From contig CAVXLC010000002.1 in assembly GCA_963762545.1 (NCBI GenBank), forward strand, positions 124,001 through 188,000: DNA of 64,000 bases, read 5' to 3'. A program made the position numbers and the translations under genes. This document shows, piece after piece, positions 9,794-18,197 of this stretch. The DNA comes from JABFSM01 sp963762545. Lineage in GTDB: Bacteria; Gemmatimonadota; Gemmatimonadetes; Gemmatimonadales; GWC2-71-9. Position 1 is the first letter of the stretch. Each line of letters opens with the position of its first letter. The notes below the pieces were generated by a model. That model ran no database searches. It was not told the origin of the DNA and saw only the letters and a program-made list of their open reading frames with translations.

Positions 9794-10480
9794 CTACTCC
9801 AGCGTCAGATTCATCCGCGTGAAGTAGATCTCATGAAACCCCACATAGCTCGATTGGGTCCCGATGAAAATGTAGAACCCGCCGGACGCATCGGTCACCA
9901 GCGGCAAGATTTGGGTGCGGATCGGAGTGCCCCAGGCGCTGTAGGTGCCCGGCGTCGGGCATCCGGTCAGGCCGCTGGTGATATCCCCGAGCTGGGTGAA
10001 CCCTCCGGCGTCGGTGCCGGTGCCCTTGTCGATGTTCAGACGCAGCACGCCCTGCGCGTCCGCGGTGACGACCAGTGGCGTGGAGGTCACGCCCGCCTTG
10101 ATCACGGTCAGCGGTCCGGCGCCGCTGGTGCATCCGCCGTGAATATTGCTCGCGTACTCCACCTGAAGCGTGGCGGTGTAGTTGCGGTTGGCGGGGAATC
10201 CGGTGACGTAGCGAGCCTGGTACATGAAGAGGTCGCCGCTCACGTTGGTGCCGCTCAGGTACAGCCCAGCCGACGTGGTCGAGAGCGGCGCGGGCAGGTT
10301 TCTGACGTCTCCCACGAAGCCGACAGCGGCCGCCTGTGCCGCGGGGTAGTCCGCCGAGGCGGCGACCCACCCGGTGTTCAGCTGGCTGAAATCGTAGGGG
10401 ATCGTGAATGCCGGGGATATGTCGGTGGATCCGAGGCATCCGCCCAGGAGGAGGGTGGCGGCACACAGCATTCGCTTCAT
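9794..10480 (-). CDS. lipoprotein, downstream member of a tandem paralogous pair
   Basis: A 228-residue protein with a lipoprotein signal (LLLGGC, Cys at 15). It shares with the gene just upstream (10491-11180) the segments GTNVSGDLF, NIDKG, QLGDI, GCP-x-x-GT and, near the C terminus, IGTQSS and HEIY, in the same order, so the two arose by duplication. The content is beta-rich with small polar residues; no catalytic motif. Its Shine-Dalgarno (TAGGAG) overlaps the TAG stop of the upstream gene, ten bases away, so the pair is co-translated. I do not recognise a named family; a calcium- or sugar-binding beta-sandwich exposed on the surface would fit but is only inference. Confidence 0.7.
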   Translation of the reverse strand: MKRMLCAATLLLGGCLGSTDISPAFTIPYDFSQLNTGWVAASADYPAAQAAAVGFVGDVRNLPAPLSTTSAGLYLSGTNVSGDLFMYQARYVTGFPANRNYTATLQVEYASNIHGGCTSGAGPLTVIKAGVTSTPLVVTADAQGVLRLNIDKGTGTDAGGFTQLGDITSGLTGCPTPGTYSAWGTPIRTQILPLVTDASGGFYIFIGTQSSYVGFHEIYFTRMNLTLE

Positions 10481-10490
10481 GGGCGGTCTC

Positions 10491-11180
10491 CTATTCCACG
10501 ACCAGCTTCATCCCGGTGATGTAGATCTCGTGCTGGCCGGCGAAGCTCGACTGGGTGCCGATGAACAGCCAGAAACCGCCGTCGCTTCCCGTGGTCAGCG
10601 TGGTGGGCTGGGTCCGGAGCACGGTGGTCTTGAGGCCGAAGGTGCCGGCCGCCGGGCAACCGGACAGCCCATTCCGGATGTCACCGAGCTGGAGGAAGTC
10701 TCCCCCGGCGGTGCCGGCCCCCTTGTCGATGTTCATGCGGACGACGCCTTGCCCGTCCGTGGTGGTGACGGGCTCGATGACGCTCACCCCGGTCTTGATG
10801 ACGGTGGCCGGCCCCGGTCCCGTGGTGCAGCCCGCCTGGTAGCTGGTGGCGACTTCCAGCTGCAGCGAGATGGTATACGTGACCTGCCCGGCCAGACCGC
10901 TGAAGAACCGTTTCTGAAACAGGAAGAGATCGCCGCTCACATTGGTGCCGCGGAGGTACAGCCCGCTCTTGGTGGTGGTGAGGGGCACCGGCAGCGGCTG
11001 CACCGCGCCGACCGCGCCGACCGCGCCCGCCTGGGCCTCTGGAAAGTCCGCGGCGCCCGAGACCCAGCCGTCCTGGACGTCGTTGAAATCGAAGTTGAAG
11101 GTCTGGCTGGTGTGGGTGTCGCCCACGCTCCCGCACCCCGCGGCCAGCGCCGCTGCCGCCGCCCATCGTACCACTCTCAT
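10491..11180 (-). CDS. lipoprotein, upstream member of a tandem paralogous pair
   Basis: A 229-residue protein; ATG at 11180 is chosen over the 31-codon longer frame because AGGAGG lies nine bases upstream and the lipobox (LAAGC, Cys at 16) is then correctly placed. It aligns along its length with the next gene (9794-10480): GTNVSGDLF, VTYT versus NYTA, NIDKGAGT, QLGDI, IGTQSSF, HEIY. Four conserved cysteines besides the lipid Cys (in QAGC and SGCP here) could form a disulphide. A Gly-Ala-Val triplet is repeated three times where the paralogue has AAVGFVGDV, suggesting local expansion. Function unknown; the pair is probably exported to the outer membrane. Confidence 0.7.
   Translation of the reverse strand: MRVVRWAAAAALAAGCGSVGDTHTSQTFNFDFNDVQDGWVSGAADFPEAQAGAVGAVGAVQPLPVPLTTTKSGLYLRGTNVSGDLFLFQKRFFSGLAGQVTYTISLQLEVATSYQAGCTTGPGPATVIKTGVSVIEPVTTTDGQGVVRMNIDKGAGTAGGDFLQLGDIRNGLSGCPAAGTFGLKTTVLRTQPTTLTTGSDGGFWLFIGTQSSFAGQHEIYITGMKLVVE
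11002..11028 (-). repeat. three 9-base units coding for GAV repeats
   Basis: ACCGCGCCG is present three times in tandem on the plus strand (last copy ends C). On the minus strand it encodes the in-frame Gly-Ala-Val triplets of the 10491-11180 lipoprotein. Unit length is a multiple of three, so copy changes would not break the frame. Confidence 0.7.
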
Positions 11181-11317
11181 GACCGGTCTCCTCCTCTCCG
11201 ATAATAACTCCGGGGGCCGCCTTTCCGGGACCCGCCGCAACCTTTCCGGGACCCCGGGCGTCTGTAGATGCATCGGGTGGCCGCCCGGGCCGCCCTCCTC
11301 GGTCAGGAGTTTCTCCC

Positions 11318-11758
11318 ATGTTTTTCCGTCCCGCCCTGCTCGCGGCCCTGCTCGTGTCCGGCACCGCGGCGGCCGCCGCCGCCCAGTCTGATGAATTCCC
11401 CTTCCGCCGGTTCGGCTCCCGAACCTGGGTGATGCCCCGCTTCGAGATGCGGCCCTACCGCTATTCCGTCCGTGACAACCAGCGCATCCGGGCGGATGTG
11501 GAGCGGTCCCGGGTCCGTCTCATGGAGCGGAGCCGGGAGCTGGCCGATCGGGTGCGGCTTCGGGAGTTCGATTCCCGCGGAGACCTGGCCCTGCGGCTGC
11601 GGGACCGCGGCCTTGCCATGCGCAATGACGCCCGTGAGCGCGGGATGGAGCTCCGGTTCCGGGACATGGATCGGGTCCGGGAGCGGCTGCGGGACCGCAT
11701 GGATCATTTCCGGCTCGAGCGTCCCATGATCATGCGGCGGCACTCCCGCACGATCTGA
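11318..11758 (+). CDS. small secreted arginine-rich helical protein
   Basis: A 146-residue protein with AGGAG eight bases before the ATG and a clear signal peptide (MFFRPALLAALLVSG, cleavage near AAAAAAQS). The mature part is dominated by arginine in a helical register with acidic partners: RSRVRLMERS, RLREFDSRGD, LRDRGLAMRN, RDMDRVRERL. This suggests a long charged single helix or coiled coil acting in the periplasm. Arg is so frequent that the opposite strand also stays open, but only the plus strand has a signal sequence and ribosome site. No family recognised; a chaperone-like or metal-stress periplasmic helix would fit the composition, which is inference only. Confidence 0.65.
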   Translation: MFFRPALLAALLVSGTAAAAAAQSDEFPFRRFGSRTWVMPRFEMRPYRYSVRDNQRIRADVERSRVRLMERSRELADRVRLREFDSRGDLALRLRDRGLAMRNDARERGMELRFRDMDRVRERLRDRMDHFRLERPMIMRRHSRTI

Positions 11759-11774
11759 GGTCGGCGACGCCGGG

Positions 11775-13115
11775 TCAGGGGGGACTGATGATGCCCAGCG
11801 GCTCGGTGGTCTTCCAGCGGCCCCGGGTGAAGTCGGGGACCGGCATCGGCCGGCTGCCCGCCGCGTTGGACTTCTCGGTCAGCGGCCCCACCACGCTGAG
11901 GGCCGCGCCGTCGTAGACGTTCTGGTCGGTGGGCAGACCGTCGCGCAGGCAGGAAATCAGGCGCCAGTCTTCCAGCCAGTCCATGCCGCCGTGCCCCACC
12001 TTGGCGTTCAGCACGCTGTCCTTCTTCCAGAGCGGATGGTCGTGGCTCTCGAACCACTGGGCCGCCGGATCCCAGCGGTCTTCCTCCTTGCTCATCCCCT
12101 CGATGTAGACCCGCTGCGGGTATCCCTCCACCAGCCCCTTGGTGCCCTGGAGGACGTAGCTCCGGCTGTACGGCCGGGGGAGATTGGTGCCGTGGGTGAC
12201 GTAGATCGTCTGGCCCTGCACCGTCCGGATCAGGGTCGCGTTGACGTCGCCCAGGACGTAGCGCTCCGCGCGGCGCGGGTCGTCGGCGGCCAGGTGCTCG
12301 GCCTGCCAGCGCTGCAGCCCGCGTGACGGGCCGCTCACCGAGGTCAGGTAGTCGAACTGGTTGCCCCGGTTGATGCTCATCGCCTGGGCCACCGGGCCCA
12401 GTCCGTGCGTCGGGTAGAGATTGCCGTTGCGCCGGGTGGCGTGGGCCCGGCGCCAGAGGCCTTCGCCCTCGTTGGAGAACTTGATGGAGCGCAGGTCGTG
12501 GTTGTAGCCGCATTCCCCGTGCATCAGCTCGCCCAGGATGTCGAGGCGCGCCAGGTGCAGCGCCAGCATCTCCAGCCGGTCGTAGCAGCAGTTCTCCATC
12601 ATCACGCAGTGCTTCCGGTACTTTTCCGCCGCCTCCACCAGCGCCCAGCAGTCGTCCACGGTGTAGGCGATCGGGACTTCGGAGGCGGCGTGCTTGCCGT
12701 TGCGCATCGCGGCCAGACAGATCGGGACGTGCCACTCCCACGGCGTGGCGTTGAACACGAGGTCCACGTCCGCCTCGGCGCACAGCCGCTCGAAATCGCG
12801 GGGCCCCCGGGTAAACGCCCGAGGCTCGGGGCGCCCCAGGGCCACGATCTTCTGTTGCCAGGTGGAGACCTTTTCCGGGACGATGTCGCACAGGGCCACC
12901 AGGTCCACGCCGTCGAGCGTAAGCAGGTTCTCGACATGGCTGCTGCCCTGGCCTCCCACCCCGACGAAGCCGATCCGGACCCGGTCGAGCGGCGGTGCCC
13001 GGAACAGCAGTGGGCCCTGATCGGACGCCGGCAGCCGGGGTGCCGGGAGCGGCAACGCCGCGGCCAGTCCGATGCCGGCACTCGCCTTCACGAAATCCCT
13101 GCGTGTAGTGGACAT
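11775..13115 (-). CDS. Tat-exported Gfo/Idh/MocA-family protein of GH109 type
   Basis: A 446-residue protein starting with a twin-arginine signal (TTRRDFVKASAGIG). A Rossmann NAD site follows (IGFVGVGGQGSSH), then EVPIAYT and the phrase MMENCCYDR, and later HDLR, WRR-x-H, YPTHGLGP and MSINRG. This combination is that of GH109 alpha-N-acetylgalactosaminidases, which use tightly bound NAD to cleave glycosides by oxidation and elimination. Substrate specificity within the family varies, so N-acetylgalactosaminidase activity is not certain. GAGG lies four bases before the ATG. The octamer array at 13137-13196 ends 21 bases upstream of its start, within the leader if the gene is co-transcribed with the M20 peptidase. 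Confidence 0.85.
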   Translation of the reverse strand: MSTTRRDFVKASAGIGLAAALPLPAPRLPASDQGPLLFRAPPLDRVRIGFVGVGGQGSSHVENLLTLDGVDLVALCDIVPEKVSTWQQKIVALGRPEPRAFTRGPRDFERLCAEADVDLVFNATPWEWHVPICLAAMRNGKHAASEVPIAYTVDDCWALVEAAEKYRKHCVMMENCCYDRLEMLALHLARLDILGELMHGECGYNHDLRSIKFSNEGEGLWRRAHATRRNGNLYPTHGLGPVAQAMSINRGNQFDYLTSVSGPSRGLQRWQAEHLAADDPRRAERYVLGDVNATLIRTVQGQTIYVTHGTNLPRPYSRSYVLQGTKGLVEGYPQRVYIEGMSKEEDRWDPAAQWFESHDHPLWKKDSVLNAKVGHGGMDWLEDWRLISCLRDGLPTDQNVYDGAALSVVGPLTEKSNAAGSRPMPVPDFTRGRWKTTEPLGIISPP

Positions 13116-13136
13116 CGCGCCTCGCAGAATGTATTT

Positions 13137-13196
13137 CTCCCGTCCTCCCGTCCTCCCGTCCTCCCGTCCTCCCGTCCTCCCGTCCTCCCGTCCTCT
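13137..13196 (-). repeat. 8-base tandem array (CGTCCTCC on plus, GGAGGACG on minus)
   Basis: Seven consecutive copies fill 13141-13196 (the last ends CT), preceded by a half unit at 13137. On the minus, transcribed strand this gives seven GGG tracts separated by five bases, enough for a G-quadruplex. The array stops one base before the TAG of the M20 peptidase (complement 13198-13200) and lies upstream of the GH109-type gene. A shorter array of the same unit sits in the same place relative to the NlpC/P60 gene at 41137-41167. Confidence 0.95.
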
Positions 13197-13197
13197 C

Positions 13198-14622
13198 CTA
13201 CGGCGTCATCCGTCCGCCGGCCAGCTGCTTCACCAGCTCGTACCAGTACTCCGCCGCCTGGTGGTATTCCTTGACCCCCACCCGCTCATCGCGTCCGTGG
13301 GCCCGGGAGTCGTTCATGTCGTCGAACACCGCCGCCACGCCGTAGGTCGGAATGCCCGCGTTCCGGGTGTAGAGCCCGTCGGTTGCGCCGGTCGACATTT
13401 CCGGCACGATGGGCACCTTGGGCCAGTACTTGTGGGCCAGGGTCTCGACCGGGCCCATGATGTCCCGCCGAAGCGGTGAGGGCGGGCTGGGATGGGCCGT
13501 CGCCACGCGGGACAGGTGGATCGCGGTATCCGCCACCACCCGCCGGAGCCGCGCCTCCACGCTGTCCACCGGCTCGTCCGGCTCGATCCGGCAATTGACG
13601 GTCGCCCGCGCCAGCTGGGGCAGCGCGTTGTCCGCGTGGCCGGCGAAGAGCCGGGTCGCCACGCAGGTGGTGTGCAACAGCGAGTTGTAATAGGGCGACG
13701 CCGCCGACAGGCGCCGCGCCGCCATGGGATTTCCGGTCTTGGCTACCAAGCGCATGTCGGCGGCCGTGGCCTTGGACTCCGCCGCGCCGCCGCGCTCGAA
13801 GAAGGCCCGGGTCACCTCGTTGAGTCGCACCGGGAACTGGTAGTCGGCCAGTCGCGCCAGGCCTCGCGCCAGGTGGTAGATGGCGTTGTCGGGCACCGGG
13901 CGGGAGCTGTGGCCGCCCTTGTTCCGCACCTCGAGGTCGAAGGACTGATAGACCTTTTCCGCCGCCTGGACGTTGAAGCGAATCGGGACTCCGTGCAGGT
14001 AGTCGCCCCCGCCGCCGTCGGTATTCAGCGCGTAGTCCGCGTCGACCAGATCGCGGTGCTCGGTCACCAGCCAGCGGATGCTCTCGCCGCTGGTCTCCTC
14101 GTCGGCGGTGAGCACGATGATCAGATCCCGGTCCGGGACGAATCCCTCCTTCTTGTAGCGGATGAAGTTGGCCACCAGCATCGCCGCGCCGTCCTTCACG
14201 TCGCTGGTGCCCCGCCCGTAGTACCAGCCGTCCTTCTCGACGAACTGATAGGGATCGGTGCTCCAGTCCTCCTTGCGCGCATCGACCACATCCAGATGGG
14301 CCATCAGGAGGATCGGCTTCTTGCCGCTGGCGGTGCCGCGATACCGCGCCACCAGGCTGGCATAGCGGGGGTTGTAGCCCACCACCTGGATGTCGGTCGC
14401 GGGGAATCCCGCGGCGAGGAGCCGGTCGTGCAGCGCCTTGGCGGCCAGCGGCGTCCCGCCCGCGGAATCGCTGGTGTTGATCTCGATCAGCTCCTTCAGG
14501 ATCTCACGCTCGAGCTGTTTGGCGGCGGGGTCCTTGCCGGTTTGCGCCGGCGCCTGCGCGGGAAGGGTGAGCCCGGCGATGAGCAGCGCGGGCAGAAGCG
14601 AAGCAATGCGATGGTGAGACAT
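13198..14622 (-). CDS. exported M20-family zinc peptidase
   Basis: A 474-residue M20 metallopeptidase with a signal peptide (cleavage near LPAQAPAQ). Expected metal-site elements are visible: HLDVV (first His), GRGTSDVKDG (bridging Asp), the catalytic Glu pair in ADEETSGE, an Asp in NTDGGG and a C-terminal His in SRAHGRDER. The dimerisation lid (about residues 215-340) starts around NKGGHSSRP. The overall arrangement resembles carboxypeptidase/PepV-type M20 enzymes that hydrolyse dipeptides or acylated amino acids outside the cytoplasm. Only a weak GGA precedes the ATG. It is followed at once by the 8-base GGG-rich array and then the GH109-type gene on the same strand. Confidence 0.9.
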   Translation of the reverse strand: MSHHRIASLLPALLIAGLTLPAQAPAQTGKDPAAKQLEREILKELIEINTSDSAGGTPLAAKALHDRLLAAGFPATDIQVVGYNPRYASLVARYRGTASGKKPILLMAHLDVVDARKEDWSTDPYQFVEKDGWYYGRGTSDVKDGAAMLVANFIRYKKEGFVPDRDLIIVLTADEETSGESIRWLVTEHRDLVDADYALNTDGGGGDYLHGVPIRFNVQAAEKVYQSFDLEVRNKGGHSSRPVPDNAIYHLARGLARLADYQFPVRLNEVTRAFFERGGAAESKATAADMRLVAKTGNPMAARRLSAASPYYNSLLHTTCVATRLFAGHADNALPQLARATVNCRIEPDEPVDSVEARLRRVVADTAIHLSRVATAHPSPPSPLRRDIMGPVETLAHKYWPKVPIVPEMSTGATDGLYTRNAGIPTYGVAAVFDDMNDSRAHGRDERVGVKEYHQAAEYWYELVKQLAGGRMTP

Positions 14623-14817
14623 GGTCGTCCGGAGTCGGAGAGGGTGCGGTGCGTGCTGGAATCTGGCCTTGCGTCCCGCTCCCCGCTACCCGTGCGCTCC
14701 CCTCGGCCCCCGGGCATCCCGGGTCCCGCCGCGGACCCTGCGCCCCGGGCGTACCGGGGAGGGTGTGCAAGTTTGCTCCCCCAACGCATCTGCTGACACC
14801 CGCTTCTCGGAGCCCCC

Positions 14818-15723
14818 ATGACCCGCGCCGTCCCCCGTTTCTGGATTCCGGCCTTGCTCCTGGTCCTGTCGGCCTGTGGCCGCCAGGCCCGAATGGCGCC
14901 GAACGACGAGGCCGCGAGAGCCCTGCCCCAACGGAGCGCCGCCTCGGCCTTGTCGGCGGCGGCCTCCGGCGATGTCGCGGTCGCGGCCGCGCCCCCCGCC
15001 CCCGATCAGCCCGCGCTCCCCGAGCGCGCCACCGATTCGCTGGTGCCCTCGATGATCATCCGCACCGGGCAGGCCGAGATCCGGGTGGACTCGCTGGAGC
15101 CGGCCATCCGGCAGGTGGAGGCCCTGGCCCGTCGAGTCGGAGGGTTCATCGCCAATAGCTCGGTGCAATCGGGGGAGGGGCAGCGGCGCCAGGCGACGCT
15201 CCAGATCAAGGTGCCGGCGGCCCGCTACGAGCAGGCGATGTCGGGCCTCGCCGGGATCGGCACGCTGATCTCCGCCACCACCGACGCCCAGGATGTGGGC
15301 GAGGAATACGTGGATGTCACCGCCCGCATGGCCAACGCGCGCCGGCTGGAGGAGCGCCTGGTGACGCTGCTCGCCACCCGCACCGGCAAGCTCGACGACG
15401 TGCTGGCGGTGGAGCGGGAGCTGGCCCGGGTCCGTGAGGACATCGAGCGGATGGAGGGCCGGATGCGCTATCTCCGGTCCAACGTGGCGGTGAGCACGCT
15501 CGCGGTGACCGTGGCCGAGCCGGGGCCGGTGGTGGGTGAGCCCGGCGCGCATCCCATCCTGGACGCGGTCAAGCAGGCCTGGCGCAACTTCGTGGCATTC
15601 GTGGCGGCGCTGATTCAGTCGCTCGGTGTCCTGATCCCCGTGACGGTGATCTTCGGGTCGGTGTGGTTCGGCTGGAAGCGGTGGGGCAGGAAGCAGCCTG
15701 TGACCCCGGCGCCCTCGGCATGA
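14818..15723 (+). CDS. DUF4349 lipoprotein with C-terminal membrane segment
   Basis: A 301-residue protein. GGAG lies five bases before the ATG; the signal ends LSAC (Cys at 20). After an Ala/Pro-rich linker (about 25-75) comes the DUF4349 domain (about 78-235) with its typical GGFIANSSVQ, LQIKVPAARY and the coiled-coil stretch LDDVLAVERELARVREDIER. A transmembrane helix (about 262-285) and a basic tail KRWGRK follow, so the domain should face the periplasm with the C terminus in the cytoplasm. Having both a lipobox and a C-terminal anchor is common in this family. Its role is not established. It is transcribed divergently from the M20 peptidase gene. Confidence 0.85.
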   Translation: MTRAVPRFWIPALLLVLSACGRQARMAPNDEAARALPQRSAASALSAAASGDVAVAAAPPAPDQPALPERATDSLVPSMIIRTGQAEIRVDSLEPAIRQVEALARRVGGFIANSSVQSGEGQRRQATLQIKVPAARYEQAMSGLAGIGTLISATTDAQDVGEEYVDVTARMANARRLEERLVTLLATRTGKLDDVLAVERELARVREDIERMEGRMRYLRSNVAVSTLAVTVAEPGPVVGEPGAHPILDAVKQAWRNFVAFVAALIQSLGVLIPVTVIFGSVWFGWKRWGRKQPVTPAPSA

Positions 15724-15814
15724 AGCTGTTGACTCCCGTTAGGCGACTCGGGTGTACACGCGCCGCCCTTCGCCCTGATGCTCTCGTACACGTGCTTGGG
15801 GAGCACGCCAACCT

Positions 15815-15967
15815 TCAGCCGGAAGACTTCCTCAGCCTGGGCGCCCATTGCCGCGGTCGCAGCTCTTTCCCGTGGTCGCGTGCATCATCGTAATGCGACG
15901 CGGTCTGCTTCGAGCAGGCCGCGAGGAGCACGGCGGCGATGAGCCGGTGATTGTATCGGAAGGACAT
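15815..15967 (-). CDS. very short lipoprotein, possibly a frameshifted remnant
   Basis: The ATG at 15967 has a strong GGAGG five bases upstream and begins a textbook lipoprotein signal (HRLIAAVLLAAC, Cys at 18), but the frame ends after 50 residues with a basic tail. From about 15860 on, the frame shifted by one base reads AEEVFRLKVGVLPKHVYESI, which looks more protein-like than the tail in frame, and continues without stop to 15615 inside the antisense of the DUF4349 gene. I therefore suspect an indel near 15850 and a truncated or decayed gene. It follows the membrane-protein gene at 16006 by 38 bases on the same strand. Confidence 0.45.
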   Translation of the reverse strand: MSFRYNHRLIAAVLLAACSKQTASHYDDARDHGKELRPRQWAPRLRKSSG

Positions 15968-16005
15968 GTCAGCCTCCAAGACAAGGGTAGACTGTGCTTC
16001 TGACC

Positions 16006-16791
16006 TCAGCCAATCCCGCTCACGAGGCGGGCTGCCAAATGCATCCACGCCGGCGTCGCCAGAAAGCGCCAAACTAACGGAAGGTCCTCCGCGGCGATCA
16101 ACAGCGCTCCGCAAAGGAAGGCCGGGTGCAGCCTGCGGTGGCGCCATGTGTCCCAGGCGATGCAGGCATACACCGGCACTAGATCCAGGCCGAATAGGCC
16201 GGCCGGACCCCCCGTCTTCAGGAACGCCAGAGCAGCCGGAAACCATTGGAGCGGAATACGGAACACGCCCGGTCCTACCAGGCTGAAGCAGGACAGCAGC
16301 ATCAGTCGCTTGTGGTAATCAGGCCGACGCCGCAGCACCAGCGCAGCACCGACCAGGATGGCGAACACGAGCAGTGCGAACAGCAGGAAGCCCATGAACT
16401 GGAGCGGCGGCGGACCCTCCGGGGGCATATGGCCGAGCCGGGCGGCGCGGACGTCCACCGTCGCGCCGATGATGACGATCAGCCCGCCCACTATGGCTGC
16501 GCATACGCCGAGCCGCCGATGCCAGCGTATGCGGTGGGCCGCCACCAACGCGACTTGCGCGAAGAACAGAAGAAACCACGAGGTCATCAGCGCGCCGTGC
16601 AGGTGGAGCAGCCGTGGCAGCGCGGGTCCGCCGAACCATCCTTTCAGATAGTAGGTCGGGGCGAAGCCGGCGAACACCAGGACAAACGCCACGACGCCTG
16701 CGGTGAGCAGGAAGGGTCGCTCTCCGGTCGCACGCCGTCTGGTCCAATGGCCGCCCGCGGCGGCGCCGTCCGGCACCTGGGCACGATTCAT
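16006..16791 (-). CDS. conserved-type seven-helix membrane protein, function unknown
   Basis: A 261-residue integral membrane protein with about seven hydrophobic segments from residue 27 to 250. Conserved-looking polar features inside or next to helices include YYLKGWFGG, LHLHGALMTSW, HRIRWHRRLG and RPDYHKRLMLL; the several histidines at helix ends resemble haem- or metal-binding membrane proteins, but this is inference. The start overlaps the stop of the upstream coiled-coil protein (ATGA 16788-16791), so it is translated with the multicopper-oxidase operon. If the histidines bind haem it could connect the oxidase to the membrane; a simple structural or permease role cannot be excluded. Confidence 0.7.
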   Translation of the reverse strand: MNRAQVPDGAAAGGHWTRRRATGERPFLLTAGVVAFVLVFAGFAPTYYLKGWFGGPALPRLLHLHGALMTSWFLLFFAQVALVAAHRIRWHRRLGVCAAIVGGLIVIIGATVDVRAARLGHMPPEGPPPLQFMGFLLFALLVFAILVGAALVLRRRPDYHKRLMLLSCFSLVGPGVFRIPLQWFPAALAFLKTGGPAGLFGLDLVPVYACIAWDTWRHRRLHPAFLCGALLIAAEDLPLVWRFLATPAWMHLAARLVSGIG

Positions 16792-18197
16792 GGGGTCGGC
16801 TTGAGCCTGGCCGTTTCCGAAGTCAGCAGCGCAATGACCTTGTCCCTCGTCTTCGCGTCGCCGGCAAACTGAGTACGCGCCTGCGTAATCAGCTGATCCC
16901 GCAACGAATCGATTTGGGCTCGGGTCTTGTTCGCGAAGGTCGCGTTCAGCTTCTGGGTGAAACTCGCCTTGGTGGCCGCCGCGGCCGAGCGCGCCGCGAG
17001 GGCCTTGGTGCGCACAGTCTTGAATTGCGCCAGCGCCGGAATCAGGACCTGCATCCGCTGGTGGGCCGCGGAGACGATCCCGGCCTTGTTGTTCTTGAAC
17101 TTGAGCATGATCTGCGAATAGGATCGCGCATTCCCGGTCTGGATCGCATAGGCCTGGCCGCTGGACGTCACGTTGGGAAGCGGGAGCAGCTGGGAGAGCG
17201 CGTTCTGGGAGGCCTGGGTGCGGCTTGTGTACGCCGTCTGCATCGCCGAGGCGATTTGTCCCGCGCGCTGGGCATTCGCCAGCAGCTCGTCATGCGCGCC
17301 CTGAGCCTGGGCGAACGCCGCCTCGGGCCCCGCCGTGATGGTGTTGACCATCTGTTGGATATTTGTGTCGAGGTTCGCCATGACCGCATCGGCGGTCTGA
17401 TCCACCATATCGGTCGGATCGTAGATGCTGGTCGGGTCGGTCAGCATGCCGTTGAGAAAGGACACGACGTTTCGAATCGGTGCACTGATCACTTGGTCCG
17501 CTGTGGCCAGGGCGCTCTGAAGCGCCGGACCCTCGCTCTGATCGGCTTGCATCATCAGCTGCATCACGGCCGGGAGATCCTTGTCTCCCGCTGCCTTGAG
17601 CCGCTGAATCTCCGCGACGCCCTTCTCGAACAGGCCGGCGAGACCGCCGTGCGCGGGGAGCGTCTGCTCGATCGGGACCGCCCCGGTGGCCCCGTTGACC
17701 TTCGACGCGTGAGTCGAACTGGGCGGAGGCGGAGCCGCCGGCACGGCGCCCGTCGCGGGACGGGCCATCGAGTGACCGACCATGGCTCCCGACGGACTGA
17801 CTGGTTGTGATCCAGCCTTCGGGGCGGTGTTCTGGATTCCCGCAGTTACCGAGACCAGCGCCGTCTCTTCCTTGTAAATCGCCTGGGCACCATCGAGCGC
17901 CTTCGCCAGTAGCGCCGAGCTTTGGCTCGCATCGGCGCGGGTCAGGGCGATCGTCTCACTGACGTACTGCCGAGCCTCATCCGAGGCGCGCTGGGTATTG
18001 CCGGTCACCCGCAGGGTCAGGTTGTTCATCAGCGCGATCAGATTCTTGACCGTCGCAATGATCTCCTGGATCACGCAGCTCAACCCGTCGGTTACGTAGG
18101 CCGCGGCGCAGTCCCAGAAACTGTCGCAGCAGTCGGCCAACGCGGGGCTCGCGGTCCCCAGCATCAGCACCAGGAAGAAAGCCGAGACTCTTCTCAT
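16788..18197 (-). CDS. secreted 469-residue helical protein with Cys-rich N terminus
   Basis: The ATG at 18197 overlaps the stop of the multicopper oxidase gene (ATGA 18194-18197); the longer open frame upstream lies inside that gene. A signal peptide ends at SPALA, followed by a Cys-rich start (DCCDSFWDCAAAYVTDGLSC). Helical segments about 30-105 and 190-469 flank a Pro/Ala/Ser-rich linker (about 110-165). The C-terminal half is Gln/Ala-rich with heptad-like spacing and resembles a long periplasmic coiled coil (RAQIDSLRDQLITQART). I recognise no family. Its position between the oxidase and a membrane protein in an overlapping operon suggests an assembly or tethering role; that is inference. 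Confidence 0.7.
   Translation of the reverse strand: MRRVSAFFLVLMLGTASPALADCCDSFWDCAAAYVTDGLSCVIQEIIATVKNLIALMNNLTLRVTGNTQRASDEARQYVSETIALTRADASQSSALLAKALDGAQAIYKEETALVSVTAGIQNTAPKAGSQPVSPSGAMVGHSMARPATGAVPAAPPPPSSTHASKVNGATGAVPIEQTLPAHGGLAGLFEKGVAEIQRLKAAGDKDLPAVMQLMMQADQSEGPALQSALATADQVISAPIRNVVSFLNGMLTDPTSIYDPTDMVDQTADAVMANLDTNIQQMVNTITAGPEAAFAQAQGAHDELLANAQRAGQIASAMQTAYTSRTQASQNALSQLLPLPNVTSSGQAYAIQTGNARSYSQIMLKFKNNKAGIVSAAHQRMQVLIPALAQFKTVRTKALAARSAAAATKASFTQKLNATFANKTRAQIDSLRDQLITQARTQFAGDAKTRDKVIALLTSETARLKPTP

Noticed and set aside
11303..11743. Minus-strand frame opposite the Arg-rich protein
   Set aside because: The plus strand has the signal peptide and Shine-Dalgarno; the minus frame is a composition shadow.
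13137..13196. CRISPR-like array
   Set aside because: The unit is 8 bases with no spacers; it is a simple tandem repeat.
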